This document shows, in pieces, positions 1-12,790 of a DNA stretch of 64,000 bases. The stretch covers positions 59,586,345 to 59,650,344 of the forward strand of contig NC_091015.1 of assembly GCF_041296385.1 (NCBI RefSeq), read 5' to 3'. Under the pieces are notes generated by a model. That model was not told the DNA's origin. It worked only from the letters and a program-made list of their open reading frames with translations, and did not search any database. Position numbers and translations under genes: made by a program. How positions within the stretch are numbered: the stretch's first letter is position 1; each line of letters opens with the position of its first letter. Source of the DNA: Aphelocoma coerulescens (taxonomy: Eukaryota; Chordata; Aves; Passeriformes; Corvidae).

Positions 1-3000
1 TTCTATTGACATGTAAGTGTTTTAGTACTTTATAAAAAGACAGCTAAACCACAGAGATTGTTAAGACCTTCATTTTAAGAGGAAGTGCAGTGGTTTATAG
101 ACTCTGGGCATACTTGCACTCCAGCAATTTTAACTTTTTCTGTCATTGAGTTTACTGTGTAAAATGACTGTTTAGCCTCCTGCATTCCACAAAACAATGA
201 GGAGAGTGTCTTTTCTGCTGGAGCTGTATTTCAGCCATACATTTACTTTCTGCATCCATTTAAAGAGAAGGCACTGCCTAGAGACTGTAGGATGAAACCT
301 AATTACTTTGCAAACAGATTCTTATTATAGCTGTAACCTTTTTTAGTCTTTATCTATGTCTGAACATGATAGCAGGATTTTTCTATGGCTTGGTAGGGAA
401 TTCCAGGAAAATGGCATTTGACTATGACCCACTGACCAAGAAAAATTGTTCTCACCCTAAAATACTTTAATTTTTCTTTTATCTCCTATTAAAAAAAAAT
501 AAAACCAACCAAAAAAATTTCCAGCTCTACCTTTGTTTATTTTACATTTTCATCCTTCAATAAAAATTAATTTGTTAAAAAATATTTGTTTTATTTTAAA
601 TAAACTGTATTTTAGAAACACCCACATCTAGATTACTTGCATTCTTTTCCCTTTTCATGTATTATTTTACACATAAATAAAAAAAAGTGTTACAAAACTA
701 TCAAAGTATTAAGGGCAGTAGTTAAGTTCTATACATATGAGACATAATCTGGAAGCTAAATTAACAGCCCTAGCTATATTGCAATTCATAAAAAGATAAC
801 TTTGCCACTTGCCAAAAGAAATCATCATATAGCCTTGATCTGCTATCACCTCTAATAAGACATTTTGGTGTTAGGAAGTAACACAACAATAATTTAATAA
901 ATTTAATGGGCTACATAAAATTCCACTAACAGTATTTTAAAGAAGGTTGTAATAATGTAAGAACATAGAAATAGCTCATGAGAAAACTCATTTGGGCATT
1001 AGGAGCAGCTAAATTTAACTTGGTAATTTACTGGGGAAAAGGCCTTACTCCTTATTGTTCTACTTGTGTTATTTCTTCTCTGCTCAAGCATTTGAACTTC
1101 ATGTGACTGCAATTATTGACCATTTGATGCATCATTAAAAGATGTCTCAGAGCATTTAGGGATTTTACACAAAATTTATTCTTCATCTCGTCAGTTACAC
1201 TAAGAAAGAAAGTGCCCCTGGCTCCAAAAAGATCAGAGGCACTTGCTACAAGACAGGTGTGTCTGTTCAGCATCCTGACATCTACTATACACATAAACAA
1301 CACCACACACTGATAAACATACTTAAGTGTAAATCCCTCTTTTTGTTCGTTTTCCTGCCCTCCTTTTAGTGCCTCCCAGCAATGTCAAAACAAGCTTACC
1401 ACTGCTGACCATGCTTGGTAGAGGGTGAGAAGTTAGAATGCAAGTTTAATAAGTGACACTTATTAAAGTAAAGTAGAGGGATTCAAATGTACTCTGAACT
1501 CAATTTTTTTTTTTTTAATTATTTTGTTTTACTTGCCAGTTGGTCATTCAAGAAGGACATAGCTAGTGATACCTAACTCTCTGCTGATACAGCATTAGGG
1601 TGAGAGGTGGGCAGGGAGCACAGTATGGGAATGAATGTCTTAGAGGGAATGAAAGTCACCGGGAAAACAGGGCACAGGCATTGGATAAAAATCTGTAGGA
1701 AACTAGAATAGTGCTCAGCTGCTTCAAGGGGGAAAAACAAACAAACCAAAACACAGTATGATGGAGTGCTTTTCCATACTTAAAACCAGACTGACCTAAC
1801 AATATATTGATAGTTTTTCTGACTTCATTTCAGTTGGGATCTTTTCTTCCAGGCAGCTATGTCAAACAGAGCAAAAAAACATCCCACAAGTCTGTGTGAA
1901 AAATCACTACAAATCCCTTTTTATATTTTCATTTAAGTGTGTGGCTACCCTTGATGATAGCAATTGGATACAGCTCTAAAGCAAGTAAAGGGAAGCACCA
2001 ACAAACCACTTCAGCTCTCTGATTGGACGTACTTTACATGAGGCACTCTGTATAAATTAGGCACAAATGTGAGCTAGAGTGCAAGGTTTTCATCATCGTG
2101 AAGAGAAGACCGTGTCACATACAAGTGATTAAGCCTTATGCAAGCTTATTGTTTTGGGCACCTCAAGGAGGTGATACTCTCATACCCGCAGAACTTTTTT
2201 TTTTCACCATTATCCCTAAGAATGAAGATAGGTTGGAAAATACAGTTTTTAACAGTATGTTTTTTCAATCCACTTGAAAAAAAAGATCTCGTAGTTGAGA
2301 TGAAAGGCCATTATAAAGGAGAACACTTGCATTAAATTCCTGTGTTTCTTTGAGTGCGTGTACTTAAAACTCCTTGAAACACCAGGGTTAAATAGAAAGG
2401 ATTATATATTGAAACCACTGGAAAAAAGCAGTAATAGTGTTCCATTTAGAAATAAATCCGGAAAAAGGTCCAATTTTTCCATTATCAAACAGTTGCTTCC
2501 CACCTAGACATAAACAGGAGGATGGGACAATATCTGATGCTACTTATACACAAATAAGAAGTGGGAAAAAGCAGAAGCAAAGATGTTCCCATAGCAAAGG
2601 TTAATAAAGCACCTCATGAGATTTCCAGGTTAGATACAGTCTTGGTGTGGATGGTGGACAGTACAGACACTGTAACTGCTTTTCTTTTATGTGACAAGGA
2701 GCACAAATGGCACAAGGTGGTGTTAATTGCTACATTCTCTTAGCTTTTGTAGTATGTGAAATCTGTCATACAAAGGCATGAAGTAGGTTCCCGACAAAAC
2801 AGGGTTCAGAGAGTGTGGTAACTTTGGAAAACAGACCAGCAAACAAGGACCTGAGAAAAATCACTGAAGAAAATAGAGAGGTTGGGAACTCCTCTTCACT
2901 CTCCTTTAAAAAAAAAAAAAGAAACCCACAAAACAACAACCATATAAACTAAAAATAAGGTTTGCAGGTTTAGTAAGAGACAAATGAATCCAGTATCTTG

Positions 3001-3053
3001 ATATGAGCATTGTTAACATGCACTGAAAAGCCTTTGGTTATGCTTTAGTTTTA
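1..3053. other. Unique AT-rich noncoding DNA
   Basis: No recognisable gene or repeat family was seen on either strand. Short open frames here have no recognisable domain and atypical composition, and end at frequent stops. Homopolymer A/T runs are scattered through it, for example a T run near 1506-1517 and an A run near 2908-2920. A weak promoter-like cluster near 2021-2060 is listed separately. Confidence 0.7.
2020..2100 (+). promoter_or_regulatory. Promoter-like cluster (inverted CCAAT plus TATA)
   Basis: An inverted CCAAT box (GATTGG) followed by ACGTA lies about 30 bp upstream of TATAAATT near 2051. The spacing resembles a small polymerase II core promoter pointing right. No gene-like ORF or splice donor that I recognise follows it. 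In an AT-rich region such matches arise by chance, so this is only a candidate. Confidence 0.15.
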
Positions 3054-3088
3054 CCCCTCCCCCCCCCCCCCCCCCTCCCCCCCCCCCC
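3054..3088. repeat. Poly-C tract (poly-G on the minus strand)
   Basis: Thirty-five bases consist of C interrupted by only two single T's. The minus strand therefore carries long G runs that could form a G-quadruplex, and the plus strand an i-motif. Such tracts are prone to sequencing and assembly error, so the exact length is uncertain. Confidence 0.95.
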
Positions 3089-6035
3089 ACTGCTTTGTAT
3101 GAGCTAGTCACATCAGAAACTCAGACTCTAGTTCTTTGGATTCCAGAATCCATAGATCACTTTCTCATATGGCTTGATAGTGTGTCATCCCAACACTCAA
3201 GTTCTCTGCTTGATTCTTCTAATTCAGATTAGGCTAACCTAGGGACAGTTATGTTCTACTTTCCTATTCCTGGCTTCTGCTCTGCCACTCTCCCTTCTTC
3301 AGCATTGCTTTGTATTCCTTCAAAACCCCTTCACCTTTGGCCAATACTAAGCTAAGCACACTTCCAAGAGTCATCAGTCAGTCTCAGAAGTTACCAAAGT
3401 GATTATCAAAGCACTAAAAACATCCTAGGTCCTTCTGATGTTTGAAATCAGTAAATGTCTGGGAGATCTAGCAACTGCCCAGTTAGCTTTTCTACCCCTA
3501 TACAAAAACCAGTGGAATTCAGTTTCTGTTGACTGTTAAGAAGAGCTGGTTAAGACACCTGGGACACTTTCTTTCTGCCTCCCTCGGGCTTATTTTCTGC
3601 ATAACTGGTGAATCTCTGAGCTCTTGTTGTGGTTCCAAATGTCCTTTTCTGTTTCAATGTTTGACTTTTTTTTTTTTTCAGTCCATCCTTTCTCACAGGT
3701 TCTGCTCTCATCTTGATGCCCTGACTTGCCCACTGAATTTTTTTCGCTCAAGAGTTTATGTCACTAAACAGCAAATGGTCTTCACTATATAATTTAGGAA
3801 TGCACTATAGACTATACTTAGACTATAAAGAATATAAATTTAGCCCAAACTAGCTCACATACATTCATACAAACTTAAAGTTACTTTCAAGCATAGGTGT
3901 GCATATATGCATACTAATAAATCCACTTTATTTTAAAAATAATTTGTAATTTAAATATAAAAAAAGGAACAATTAATTTTGTTGCAGAATGCTACAGCAG
4001 TTTTTTTGTAAAATACATTATAGCAACAGATCTACATTTTAAAAATCTTATTAATATAGACAAGGACTTTGTTTCAGACCAGCTAGAGTACAATTTTAAT
4101 TTTTTCCCCTGCTTTTTTCAGAAATATTAAAGTGTCCACAAATTTTAGAGCACAGTGCAGCTCCACCTTTCATGCTAGTTATAGTTTGTATTATTTAGAC
4201 ATTATAGGCATGCATAAGTACTTCTTAAATGCTGTCAAGGTTTAAATAAATTATTCAGAAGGCATTCCTTACTCTTAGATAAGGTTTAGGTTCAATAAGC
4301 AAGCAATTACTATAATGATCTAGATCTTTCAATAAGCCAGTAAAGGTGCTGTGGTAGAAATAAGGGGAAAAAAAAAATCCAGATTTTTTTCACATCTCTA
4401 GCCTTGCTACCTCTTCTTCTTCTTCTGAGCACTAATAATTATTGTTTAATTCACCTTTGACTGTGAACAAATACAATGTGCTTTATCGTCTTACTCTGGC
4501 AAAAACATATTATTACACTCTTTTGCAAATAAAAAGCAGAAGTAAAGACATATTTCTTTTATTTTGTATTAGCACTACTGAAAAATTAACTTTCTTTCTC
4601 TAAAACAGGATAACTTAATTTCTAGGATTACTTTATCTCTTCCTCATCTACCTAGTAATTTGAAATGGGAATCATTCCATGAATACCAAAACTTTCTCCA
4701 CAAGAAATATTAATTTGCTTTGTTCTTTTTTTGGGGGGGACATAAAATCAAGGATTCTTGCATGGATACACATACCCAGCAACACAGAGTTAAGAAAAAA
4801 CAACACTTACTGGATTCATATGGAAATCAGAGTTCTAACACAGAGTTACTTTTCTCTGGGGGAAAGTGTCATGATTGCTCAGGAGGTTGTTCAAAGATCT
4901 CAGAAGGAGTTGGGGGACCAGGTCTTGCTGTGGTGGGCATGAACAGAAATGATCACGTTATCAACCTATGTGTTTTTGACAAAATCAATCTCCCCTATGT
5001 TAGTAATGTATTAACATGCAATATTTTTCTCTAAACACTCTCCATCAGAATAAATGGATAGTGTATGGACATATAGTGGACAGACAGTGCAAAATTACTC
5101 ATCCTTTGAATACACAGAGCCAGAATTAGGAAGCCACATTTTTCCGCTTCAGCAGAGTCAAAAAACGTTGCAATCAGAGTGAGGACTATTGACTCCTGTT
5201 TCAAGATCAGGCAGTGCATCCCTTGAGCCCTGTTGGGTTAAGTGCTTTAGAGAGACCAAAGATGACGCTGACCCTGCTGAGAGAAGCTCACAAGTTTCTT
5301 TTTCCTTTAAACTAAAAGCTTTCACACAGTAATTGTGTTGAGAAATGTACCATCCTTGATCTTAAATGAAATAACAAAGGAAGACATTCAGATGAGACGT
5401 TATCTCTAGAGGCCTGAATACGACCAGGACACATCAAAGTAATTTAACACGTTGTTCTTGGGAAAACTGGTTTCCCTTGGACACTTTCAAAAGGCACTCT
5501 GCTGGTGTGAAGTGTGCTCAGGCTGATTGCTAGGGCAGAGTCTGACTGACACACACAGAGCCTTCATTCAGCCTCACCGCTCACGTTTGCAAAGCTCTAC
5601 AATAGCTCATTCTGGCAGACTGAGTGGAAGTAAAGCCCAGGCACGATGTGCACTGGTATCTGATGTTATCCAAGAAAGGCATTTGCCTTTGCATTACATA
5701 TGAATATTTAAAATATTTCTCTGAAATTGTTTTTTTTTTCTCCCAGACTAGCCTGACTTCGGGCACTGAATTAATATTTCAGCAATTTTAAAGTTTACCT
5801 TAAAACTGCTCCCTTACATTATTCAGTGTTTCCCTTTGAAAATTCAAAACTTCACAAAATTAGGAGGCAGTCTTCTCAAGACGAAATAACTTGCTGGAAG
5901 TCACTCCTGTTTCTGATTGATCGTCACAAATAACATGTAGTCAGAAGTCTTTGAGCAGCTGAACAAAAGCGTCCTACCCTAGTACATCTGATTATTACCT
6001 ACGAAGACTGAAATGCAGATTTCTCCTCTATAAGA
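3089..6035. other. Unique AT-rich noncoding DNA
   Basis: No gene or known repeat family recognised. Open frames at about 3529-3792 and 4679-5034 have no recognisable domain and overlap each other in different frames, which argues against coding. The stretch ends at a pentanucleotide microsatellite. Confidence 0.65.
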
Positions 6036-6185
6036 GAAAAGAAAAGAAAAGAAAAGAAAAGAAAAGAAAAGAAAAGAAAAGAAAAGAAAAGAAAAGAAAA
6101 GAAAAGAAAAGAAAAGAAAAGAAAAGAAAAGAAAAGAAAAGAAAAGAAAAGAAAAGAAAAGAAAAGAAAAGAAAAGAAAAGAAAA
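6036..6185 (+). repeat. (GAAAA)30 pentanucleotide microsatellite
   Basis: Thirty consecutive perfect copies of GAAAA occupy 150 bp without a single interruption. On the minus strand the tract gives an open frame of repeating Phe/Ser/Leu, which is a by-product of the repeat and not a gene. Perfect purity suggests recent expansion and high length polymorphism. The tract is all purine on one strand, so it could also form triplex DNA. Confidence 0.98.
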
Positions 6186-9100
6186 CCAAAACCCCCCACT
6201 TCTGAATTACTATTTGACCCCAAAATTCCAGTGGGTTGAAATATGGCAGAGAAAAAATTAGAAAGTTGTTGGGAAATCCTGCTCACAAATTCTCAAGTTA
6301 CTGAAGGAAATTTCTTCAGTGCTCAGCTCGTGTGTGGTGCATGCACACGCATGGAAGCCTGGGTATTGCACCTCCTCAGTCCAGCAGCATTTCCAAAGAA
6401 AACATTTATAAAAGAATTCCATCACTTGAAGACTGCAGCTGAGCAGGCTTAGGCAGCCAAGATGACACCTGAACTTGGCCAGAGTCCTACATCATCAGAA
6501 CTCCCTAAACACTGAGAATTTATATCAATTCGTATGCCTTAGCTGTGAGAAGCTTTGAAGTTACAGCACAAGCTAAAGGGGACCATTTTTTGTTTTGCTC
6601 TTTTCTCTTTCCCATAAGAAGAAAACCAAAAGTGATACCTATAATAACAAGGTAAAAGAACATACCCTAAAGAAAAAAGAGCTTGCATGTGCGGGCCATA
6701 TTTTTCCTCATTTTTGTGAAAGAAACTGTGGATCTATGTGATTTTTACTTTTTAAATAAACTCCTATTTTCTTCTGCAGAGCAATAGCTTCCTCTGCTTA
6801 GGAAACACTTCTGCTGCCACAGAAATTTAGGAAACCTTGCACTTGCATTGACACCAAACAAACAAAACACCACAAACCCACAAAACAAAAAGCGAACACT
6901 GAACAGGAGGATTTCTTTCACTTTCTTTCCCAAAGAATTCTAAGAAAGGCTGAAAAGTCAATTAAGTTACTTCTATCTGGGTAGTCTTAATGTATTTCGA
7001 ATGTACCAGGTTGGTATGTTTTATCATTGTTTTCCCTACAGCTCACAGAAATTGAGGTTGTTCAATTTCTATTAATCATCCCCAGGTAGCAGCAGAGCAT
7101 TCCTGCCTGGTTTCAAATTCCAGCTCTGAGTGAAAGAGCAGTCAGGTGCTCTCACTCAAAAAACAATAACCTTGCCAAGGCACCTTTTGTGCCTGGCTTG
7201 TAAAATCTAAAATGCTGACTCTGGTCAGCACATCAGCATGCAAAATTAAGTGAGTCTGATTGCACTACAATTTAAAACCAAGAAAATGTTCCAGTGATGA
7301 ACTGGTGTTGCACAGAACTAGACAAAATATGAATATTATCTCTGGTACTTAAAAATAATAATAATTAAAAAAAAAAATCAATGAATTCAAGATAAATTTT
7401 ATACGAGGTAGCAATGAAAGATCAATGACTATTGCTTTTACAAGGCTTCTTATTTATTTTTTCTAAATCAAAACTTAAAGTTACCAGGTTTGTTAAGGTT
7501 GCTGAACATGATCTTGGTTACTTCAATTTAATTAATTTTTTAACTAATTTGCCACTATTTCAATACTTCTATTGTCTCCTGTGTTCTTGCTCTAGTCTTT
7601 CCCACATTACCAAATTACAAGATTAATAAACTTTTACTGATCAGATAAAAATATTTACTTTTTGAAAATTCCAAGATTTTTCCATATATCAAAGTATGTA
7701 TTACAAAACAAAAATTACTTTTGTTTCTGATGTCCAAGAACTAGAATGAAGGCCCTGCTCACCAAGATGATTCAATGAAAGAAAAATCAGGAGTCAGCCA
7801 TTTTTCCTCTACAATAATCCAGCTGAACTCTGACCAAAATATAGCTTTCAAAATTGTTAGTAATTCAAAGTTTCTGCAAATGGGAGAGAAAATCCCCACA
7901 TTGATTTCTTAAAGTAATTTTAACAAGATCATTAGAGTGAGGATTTTAAGACATTAACACCAACATTGTCATGCTAGTCCATAATATTTTTAGCAGTGTG
8001 ACTTCAAGAAAAAATATTGACAAAAGCTAAAAATTTCTTCTTTTCCCATGGCAGTCCAAGTGAGAAAAGCAAAATTAAATAAATATAAAAGGAGTTTTAA
8101 CTCTGTGTTCAGCATTAGAATTTTGGGTATCATTTCAATATTGTAAAATCATATGTAAAGTATTGACATGAAGACTTTAGAGGAAACAAATTTTTTAAAA
8201 TACATTAGGTCAGAATACTAGAAAAGTTGATTGCTGTGTATGTATTTGCTAAACTAGTTAGGCCTTTATACCCTGGCTGAGCAACTTAAATAAAAATAAA
8301 ACATTACTTATTCTTGTAAAATCCTGAAATGTGCTGGTAGGTGGAAGCATAAGGACTTTTAACTACTTGATCAACCTATGAAGGATTTCCATAGCTTCTA
8401 GAAAACCATTAACACAGACCTAGTAGCAGAATTCTTTAACAAACTGCTAATAAATAGGAGAAAAACACGGAATAAATTTAAAGACAATATTTCTTTAATA
8501 AGTTATTAATTAGAAAATAAAATACTACGAAGATAAGATTTAAAAAGTAATTTGATTTTCTACATAATTATTTCTGATTTTTCAGGAAACTAAAACATGA
8601 GCAAACTTGTATCATTCTGTCTTCCTTGACCTTTCTGACATTGGCAGAAATGCATGCTGGAATTTATTCTGTCATCTGTGAGACTGGAAATGAAATGCTG
8701 CATTTGATCATACGCATCAAGCAGTATGTCAAGCAGAAGATAAAATAAGCACACAAGGTCTACTGCCCACTGTGATTGAACTGGGGAAATATAAAAGCAG
8801 GAGCCTGGTTTCATACACAATATGAACACACACGCATGCACAGAGCATAGAAAGGCCTGAAACAACAAAGGTACCTCTGATTCAGGCAATTTTTTATAGT
8901 TTTTCATTTGGGTTATTTGTATATTTTAAAAAAAGCAACTGAAATGATAAAAAGTTCAATGGCACAGAGAAAGCATTAAGAAACTGAAAGCCCATTTCCT
9001 TATGGTGGGCCTTCTTCAAATATTACTGAAATACATAAAAAATTCCACTGTGTTCTGTTTTCATGGCACACCAAAATGCTTAAAAATAATTCCTTGAGGT

Positions 9101-12065
9101 TACAAGAAATAGATAATTACAGGCATGAAATGCATTATTTCATTTATTTATGTTTACCGAAGTATAGTTGTAGATCATGAAAACAATCAGGTTATTTTTT
9201 TTTGTATTGGGACATTTTATAGTTTCATAGGTTCTTTAAATTTAAAGGGGACATGAGACAACAATTAATCATTTTTTCAAAGGCAGAAAAAATTGCAAAT
9301 TGCTCATGAACAGACCAGTCATACCTCTAAAGTTACTCAGCTCCCATTTAATTTGCCTTCCATATTAATGCCAGCATTTCTTGCTCTTACTGGGATGGCT
9401 TCACTTATCATCTACTGATCAATAGCTGTCCCTCATACAAAAATCAGCAAAACAGGCTATAATACTAAGTTGCTACAAACCATTCCCATTTTTTCTTTTC
9501 CCTATTTGAGCAAATCTCCTTGATAATAAAGAAACTTCATTATCCTTTGCCTTTCAAAACACATACATACTATGTCTGCACTTATCTCAGGACTTCATGT
9601 CATGGGTTTAATCAGTTCCAGGTGTCTTGTGTAGCTTAATATGCAATAAATTATTATTAATGCTAGAGATTTCTGAAGTCTTTGGGAGTTATCTTTTTAT
9701 TAAAAAATCCAGATATGTTGTTAAGTTATTGAAAATATTCTAAGTCCTATTAGACTCTAAAACTGAGATTCTTTAGTAAGTGCAAGTCTAATTATAGAGA
9801 ACGAAGAAGAAAATTACTTAATTAATTCATTTGACAAGCCCTTAAATAGCACACAAAATAGCTCTTATCATGAAAAATAAAAATGTCAAATCCTGACAGA
9901 TCACCAGATACTGAATAATAGGTAATTCTCAGGTTTGGAGACTTGAATGCAATGATAGGCTGAATCTGAGCAATTTAGGGATACAATATACTACACTGGG
10001 AGGAGAAGAAAGAAATCCTGTTGAGGAAGATTGTTAAAAGAAAGGTATTTTCACACAGAATCGACCTGGTGGCTCAAAATGTCAGAGACTGTGCAGCTGG
10101 TTCACTACTGTCTTTTACCAGATTTAGTGGTATTAGATTTGAAGAAATTGAGTGCAAAACATTGAATGAGATCCTTACACAGCAGGTTATGACATGTGCC
10201 TTGCAGAGGTATAAGATGCAGGAGGCTGGGAAACCATTTCAGGGCTGAAAGGAATATGGATGACTCCAGTATAGGTGAGGTTTTCAGACAGTAAACATCA
10301 TTAAAATTATGCTATATATTAAGTAGATATAATTAAGCCAGCCACTGTATTTCTCTTTCCTTGTTGTATCTATAAAGATGCATGGATGAACTCAGCAAGG
10401 TAAAAGTACAGAAATAAGTCATAAAGACTTGGCACACAACTATCAGATGACTTAGCAGTGACTACTAATGAGGAATGCACATGCAAATATGTAAGGATGG
10501 CTTCAATTTTTTCATCTAGTAGAAAAATTTTGCAGTTTGTAGGAAACTACTATTTGTAAATGTGTATTGAAATCCTAGAAGTAATCTGGACAAATTTTTC
10601 TCCCAAAGCTACATGCTCTAAGTTGAGAACAGTTAAGAACATAAGCATTCCATTCCAATATAATCACTGGGACACTGTTTGTATCGACGCTGTTAGTCCT
10701 GTCAATATAATTTGTTCAGGCTAAAATTTACTAATTACATGAGTGGCTTCTTTACATGGTCATAAAGCAATTTCTTTTGTTTGCTTGTATCCATGAAAAA
10801 CTGGTCTCTGAAAGCCAGATCTAATATTACTCTCTTTGTAAAAGAACATATAGAAAATCTTCTGGCCATTACAAGTAAGAGCTCCAGACAGCCTGTGTGT
10901 GAGCACACAGCTTCACATCATTATCAGCAGAACATTTTCTGAAGTGCAAACGTCTCACAGGTTTCCATGCAGAGGCCAAGGTTGATGAACTCAAACATCA
11001 CACAGGTTTGTTCAGGTCAGTTTGTAACAGCAGTAGTATGAAGACCTTCTAGTATTCATCTCAAAAATGGGAGAGCCGGCACAAAAAATTACTGTAGTTT
11101 GCACATTAGTTTGCGTTTGCTGACTGCCTCAGGGAGCCCAGCAGACACCTGTCCTGACAGCAGAGTTAACACAGCTTGTGCTGAGCAGTGATTTATTGCT
11201 TTTAGCGACAAACGTTTAAAACTGCCCTTCGGTTATTTTAAGTATCAGCAACTTAGCTAAAAGCTCTTTCCAGCTTGCACAGCTCAAGAAACCCCATGAG
11301 AACTTTCTAAAGTTGGACTTGTTCCAAAACTCTCAAGGAAGAAGCTAAGCTTTCATAGATATGCATGAGTTTTAACTCCATAATAATTCTTCCTTCATAA
11401 ATGCTGTGCTCATCATCCATGCTGCCAAAAATAGCATGTGCAACCCTTTTTACTCTTGGCAATTATGTACCGTATAACCATATTTAACAGAGAAAGGAGC
11501 CTGAAGAGGAATGCTTACACAATGAGGTATATACAAAGTGACTGAATGATCAAATTGCCTATTTCAAGAGTATAAATATTTTATGCTTCCAGCCAAGAAG
11601 TGTTCAGTATAAGTTGTCTTTCCTTGAAGTCTGGGTGACTTTTGCAAACTCCTGCCGCATTCTAACAAAGTTGAATGTGACAAGAGACATGGATTACTTT
11701 TGTAAATGAAAAGTACCGAGCTACCCGCAGGCTCTCCTGAGCAGAGTGTTTGTTACAGATGATTCAGTGAAAGCAAAATAAGGTGAGGGGAGCAGCTGTT
11801 CACACTGACAAAAGTGCCATGCACCATTCATATTGTTAGGTGAATATTTTAAGGCAATTGTAGGAAGTGTTTCTCTTGGTAGATATTTTATTTTCTCCCC
11901 AATAAGTGCAGTTTTTAATACAATCAAAACGGCCCTATCTTCATAGGTGGAGGTGTGCTCAGAGGCAGTCCCTGTAGCAGCTCCAACACTTCTGTCCTAA
12001 TTGCTTTTCCTTCTCATTATTGTGTAGGCAGCTCTTCCCCAGTAAACACAGTGCAAAGAGCATCT
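6186..12065. other. Unique AT-rich noncoding DNA
   Basis: No gene, RNA gene or recognisable transposon was seen. The longest open frames (for example about 8590-8907 minus) lack any familiar domain. Composition is uniformly AT-rich with short A/T runs. Confidence 0.65.
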
Positions 12066-12790
12066 TATAGAATCATAAAATGATTTGGGTTGGAAGGGAT
12101 TTTAAAGATCATCTAGTTCCACCTCCCTCACTACAGGCAGGGACACCTTTCCTTAGACCAGTTATCTCAGAGTCCCATGAAACTGGTGTTGACCACTGTC
12201 CTGGTTGGGGCATCCACTGCTGCTCTGGACAACCTGCTCTAGTGCCTCACCACCCTCACAGTAAAGAATTTCTTCCTAACATCCAATTTAAACGTACTCT
12301 CAGTTTAAAACCATTCCCCTTTGTCCCGTCACCACATGTCCTTGTAAAAAGACCCTCTCCATCTCTCTTGTAGGCTCCCTTTAGCTACTGAAAGTCCATA
12401 ATAAGGTCATCCCAGAGCCTTCTAATCTCCAGGCAGAACAGGCCCAACTCTCTCAATTTTTTCTCATAGGAGAGGTGCTCCAGTCCTCTGAGCATCTTCA
12501 TAACTCTCCCCTGTACTAACTCTGACAAGTCTATGTCTTTCCTGTGCTTGGGACCCCAGAGTAGGACAGAGAAGTCCAGGTGGGGTTGAATGACAGTGGA
12601 GCAGAGGGGCAGAATCCCCTCCTTCACTCTGCTGGCCACACTGCTTTGGATGCAGCCCAGGACACATTTGGCTCTCTGGGCTGTGAGTGCACATTGCTGG
12701 GTCATGTCCAGCCTCTCATCCACCAGCACCCTCAAGTCCTTATCCCCAGGGCTGCTCTCAATCCGTTCCTCCCCCAGCCTGTATTGTTAC
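12066..12790 (-). mobile_element. CR1 LINE, 5'-truncated, 3' end at low coordinate
   Basis: This is the 3' part of a chicken repeat 1 (CR1) non-LTR retrotransposon inserted on the minus strand. The low-coordinate edge shows the characteristic CR1 3' end: an ATTCTATGA-like octamer in degenerate form near 12,066-12,080, then the conserved block reading GGTTGGAAGGGA on the plus strand. Upstream, in element sense, lies the C-terminal end of the ORF2 reverse transcriptase. Recognisable homology fades near 12,790, so the copy is truncated by roughly three quarters or more of a full element, the usual outcome of incomplete reverse transcription. Moderate divergence from the family pattern suggests an old copy. 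Confidence 0.93.
12385..12735 (-). pseudogene. CR1 ORF2 reverse transcriptase, C-terminal remnant
   Basis: A 116-codon open frame inside the CR1 copy encodes the end of the CR1 ORF2 polyprotein (endonuclease plus reverse transcriptase), downstream of the catalytic RT motifs. Recognisable segments include VDERLDMTQQCALTAQRA (residues about 4-21), a middle block ending in LLWGPKHRKDID (about 57-69) and a terminal block with RGLEHLSYEKKLRELGLF (about 82-99). The catalytic YxDD motif and the endonuclease are missing because the element is 5'-truncated. The frame ends at a stop in the remnant. No function is expected; the open frame only reflects limited decay. Confidence 0.9.

Noticed and set aside
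4679..5034. Overlapping 87- and 104-codon plus-strand frames
   Set aside because: Two frames open over the same bases, no known domain, no splice signals that fit. Best explained by chance.
5999..6286. 95-codon minus-strand frame of repeating Phe/Ser/Leu
   Set aside because: It is the translation of the perfect GAAAA microsatellite. A 5-bp repeat gives a five-residue peptide repeat in any frame without a stop.
8590..8907. 105-codon minus-strand frame
   Set aside because: Hydrophobic and Cys-rich by chance composition; no known family, no plausible splice sites seen.
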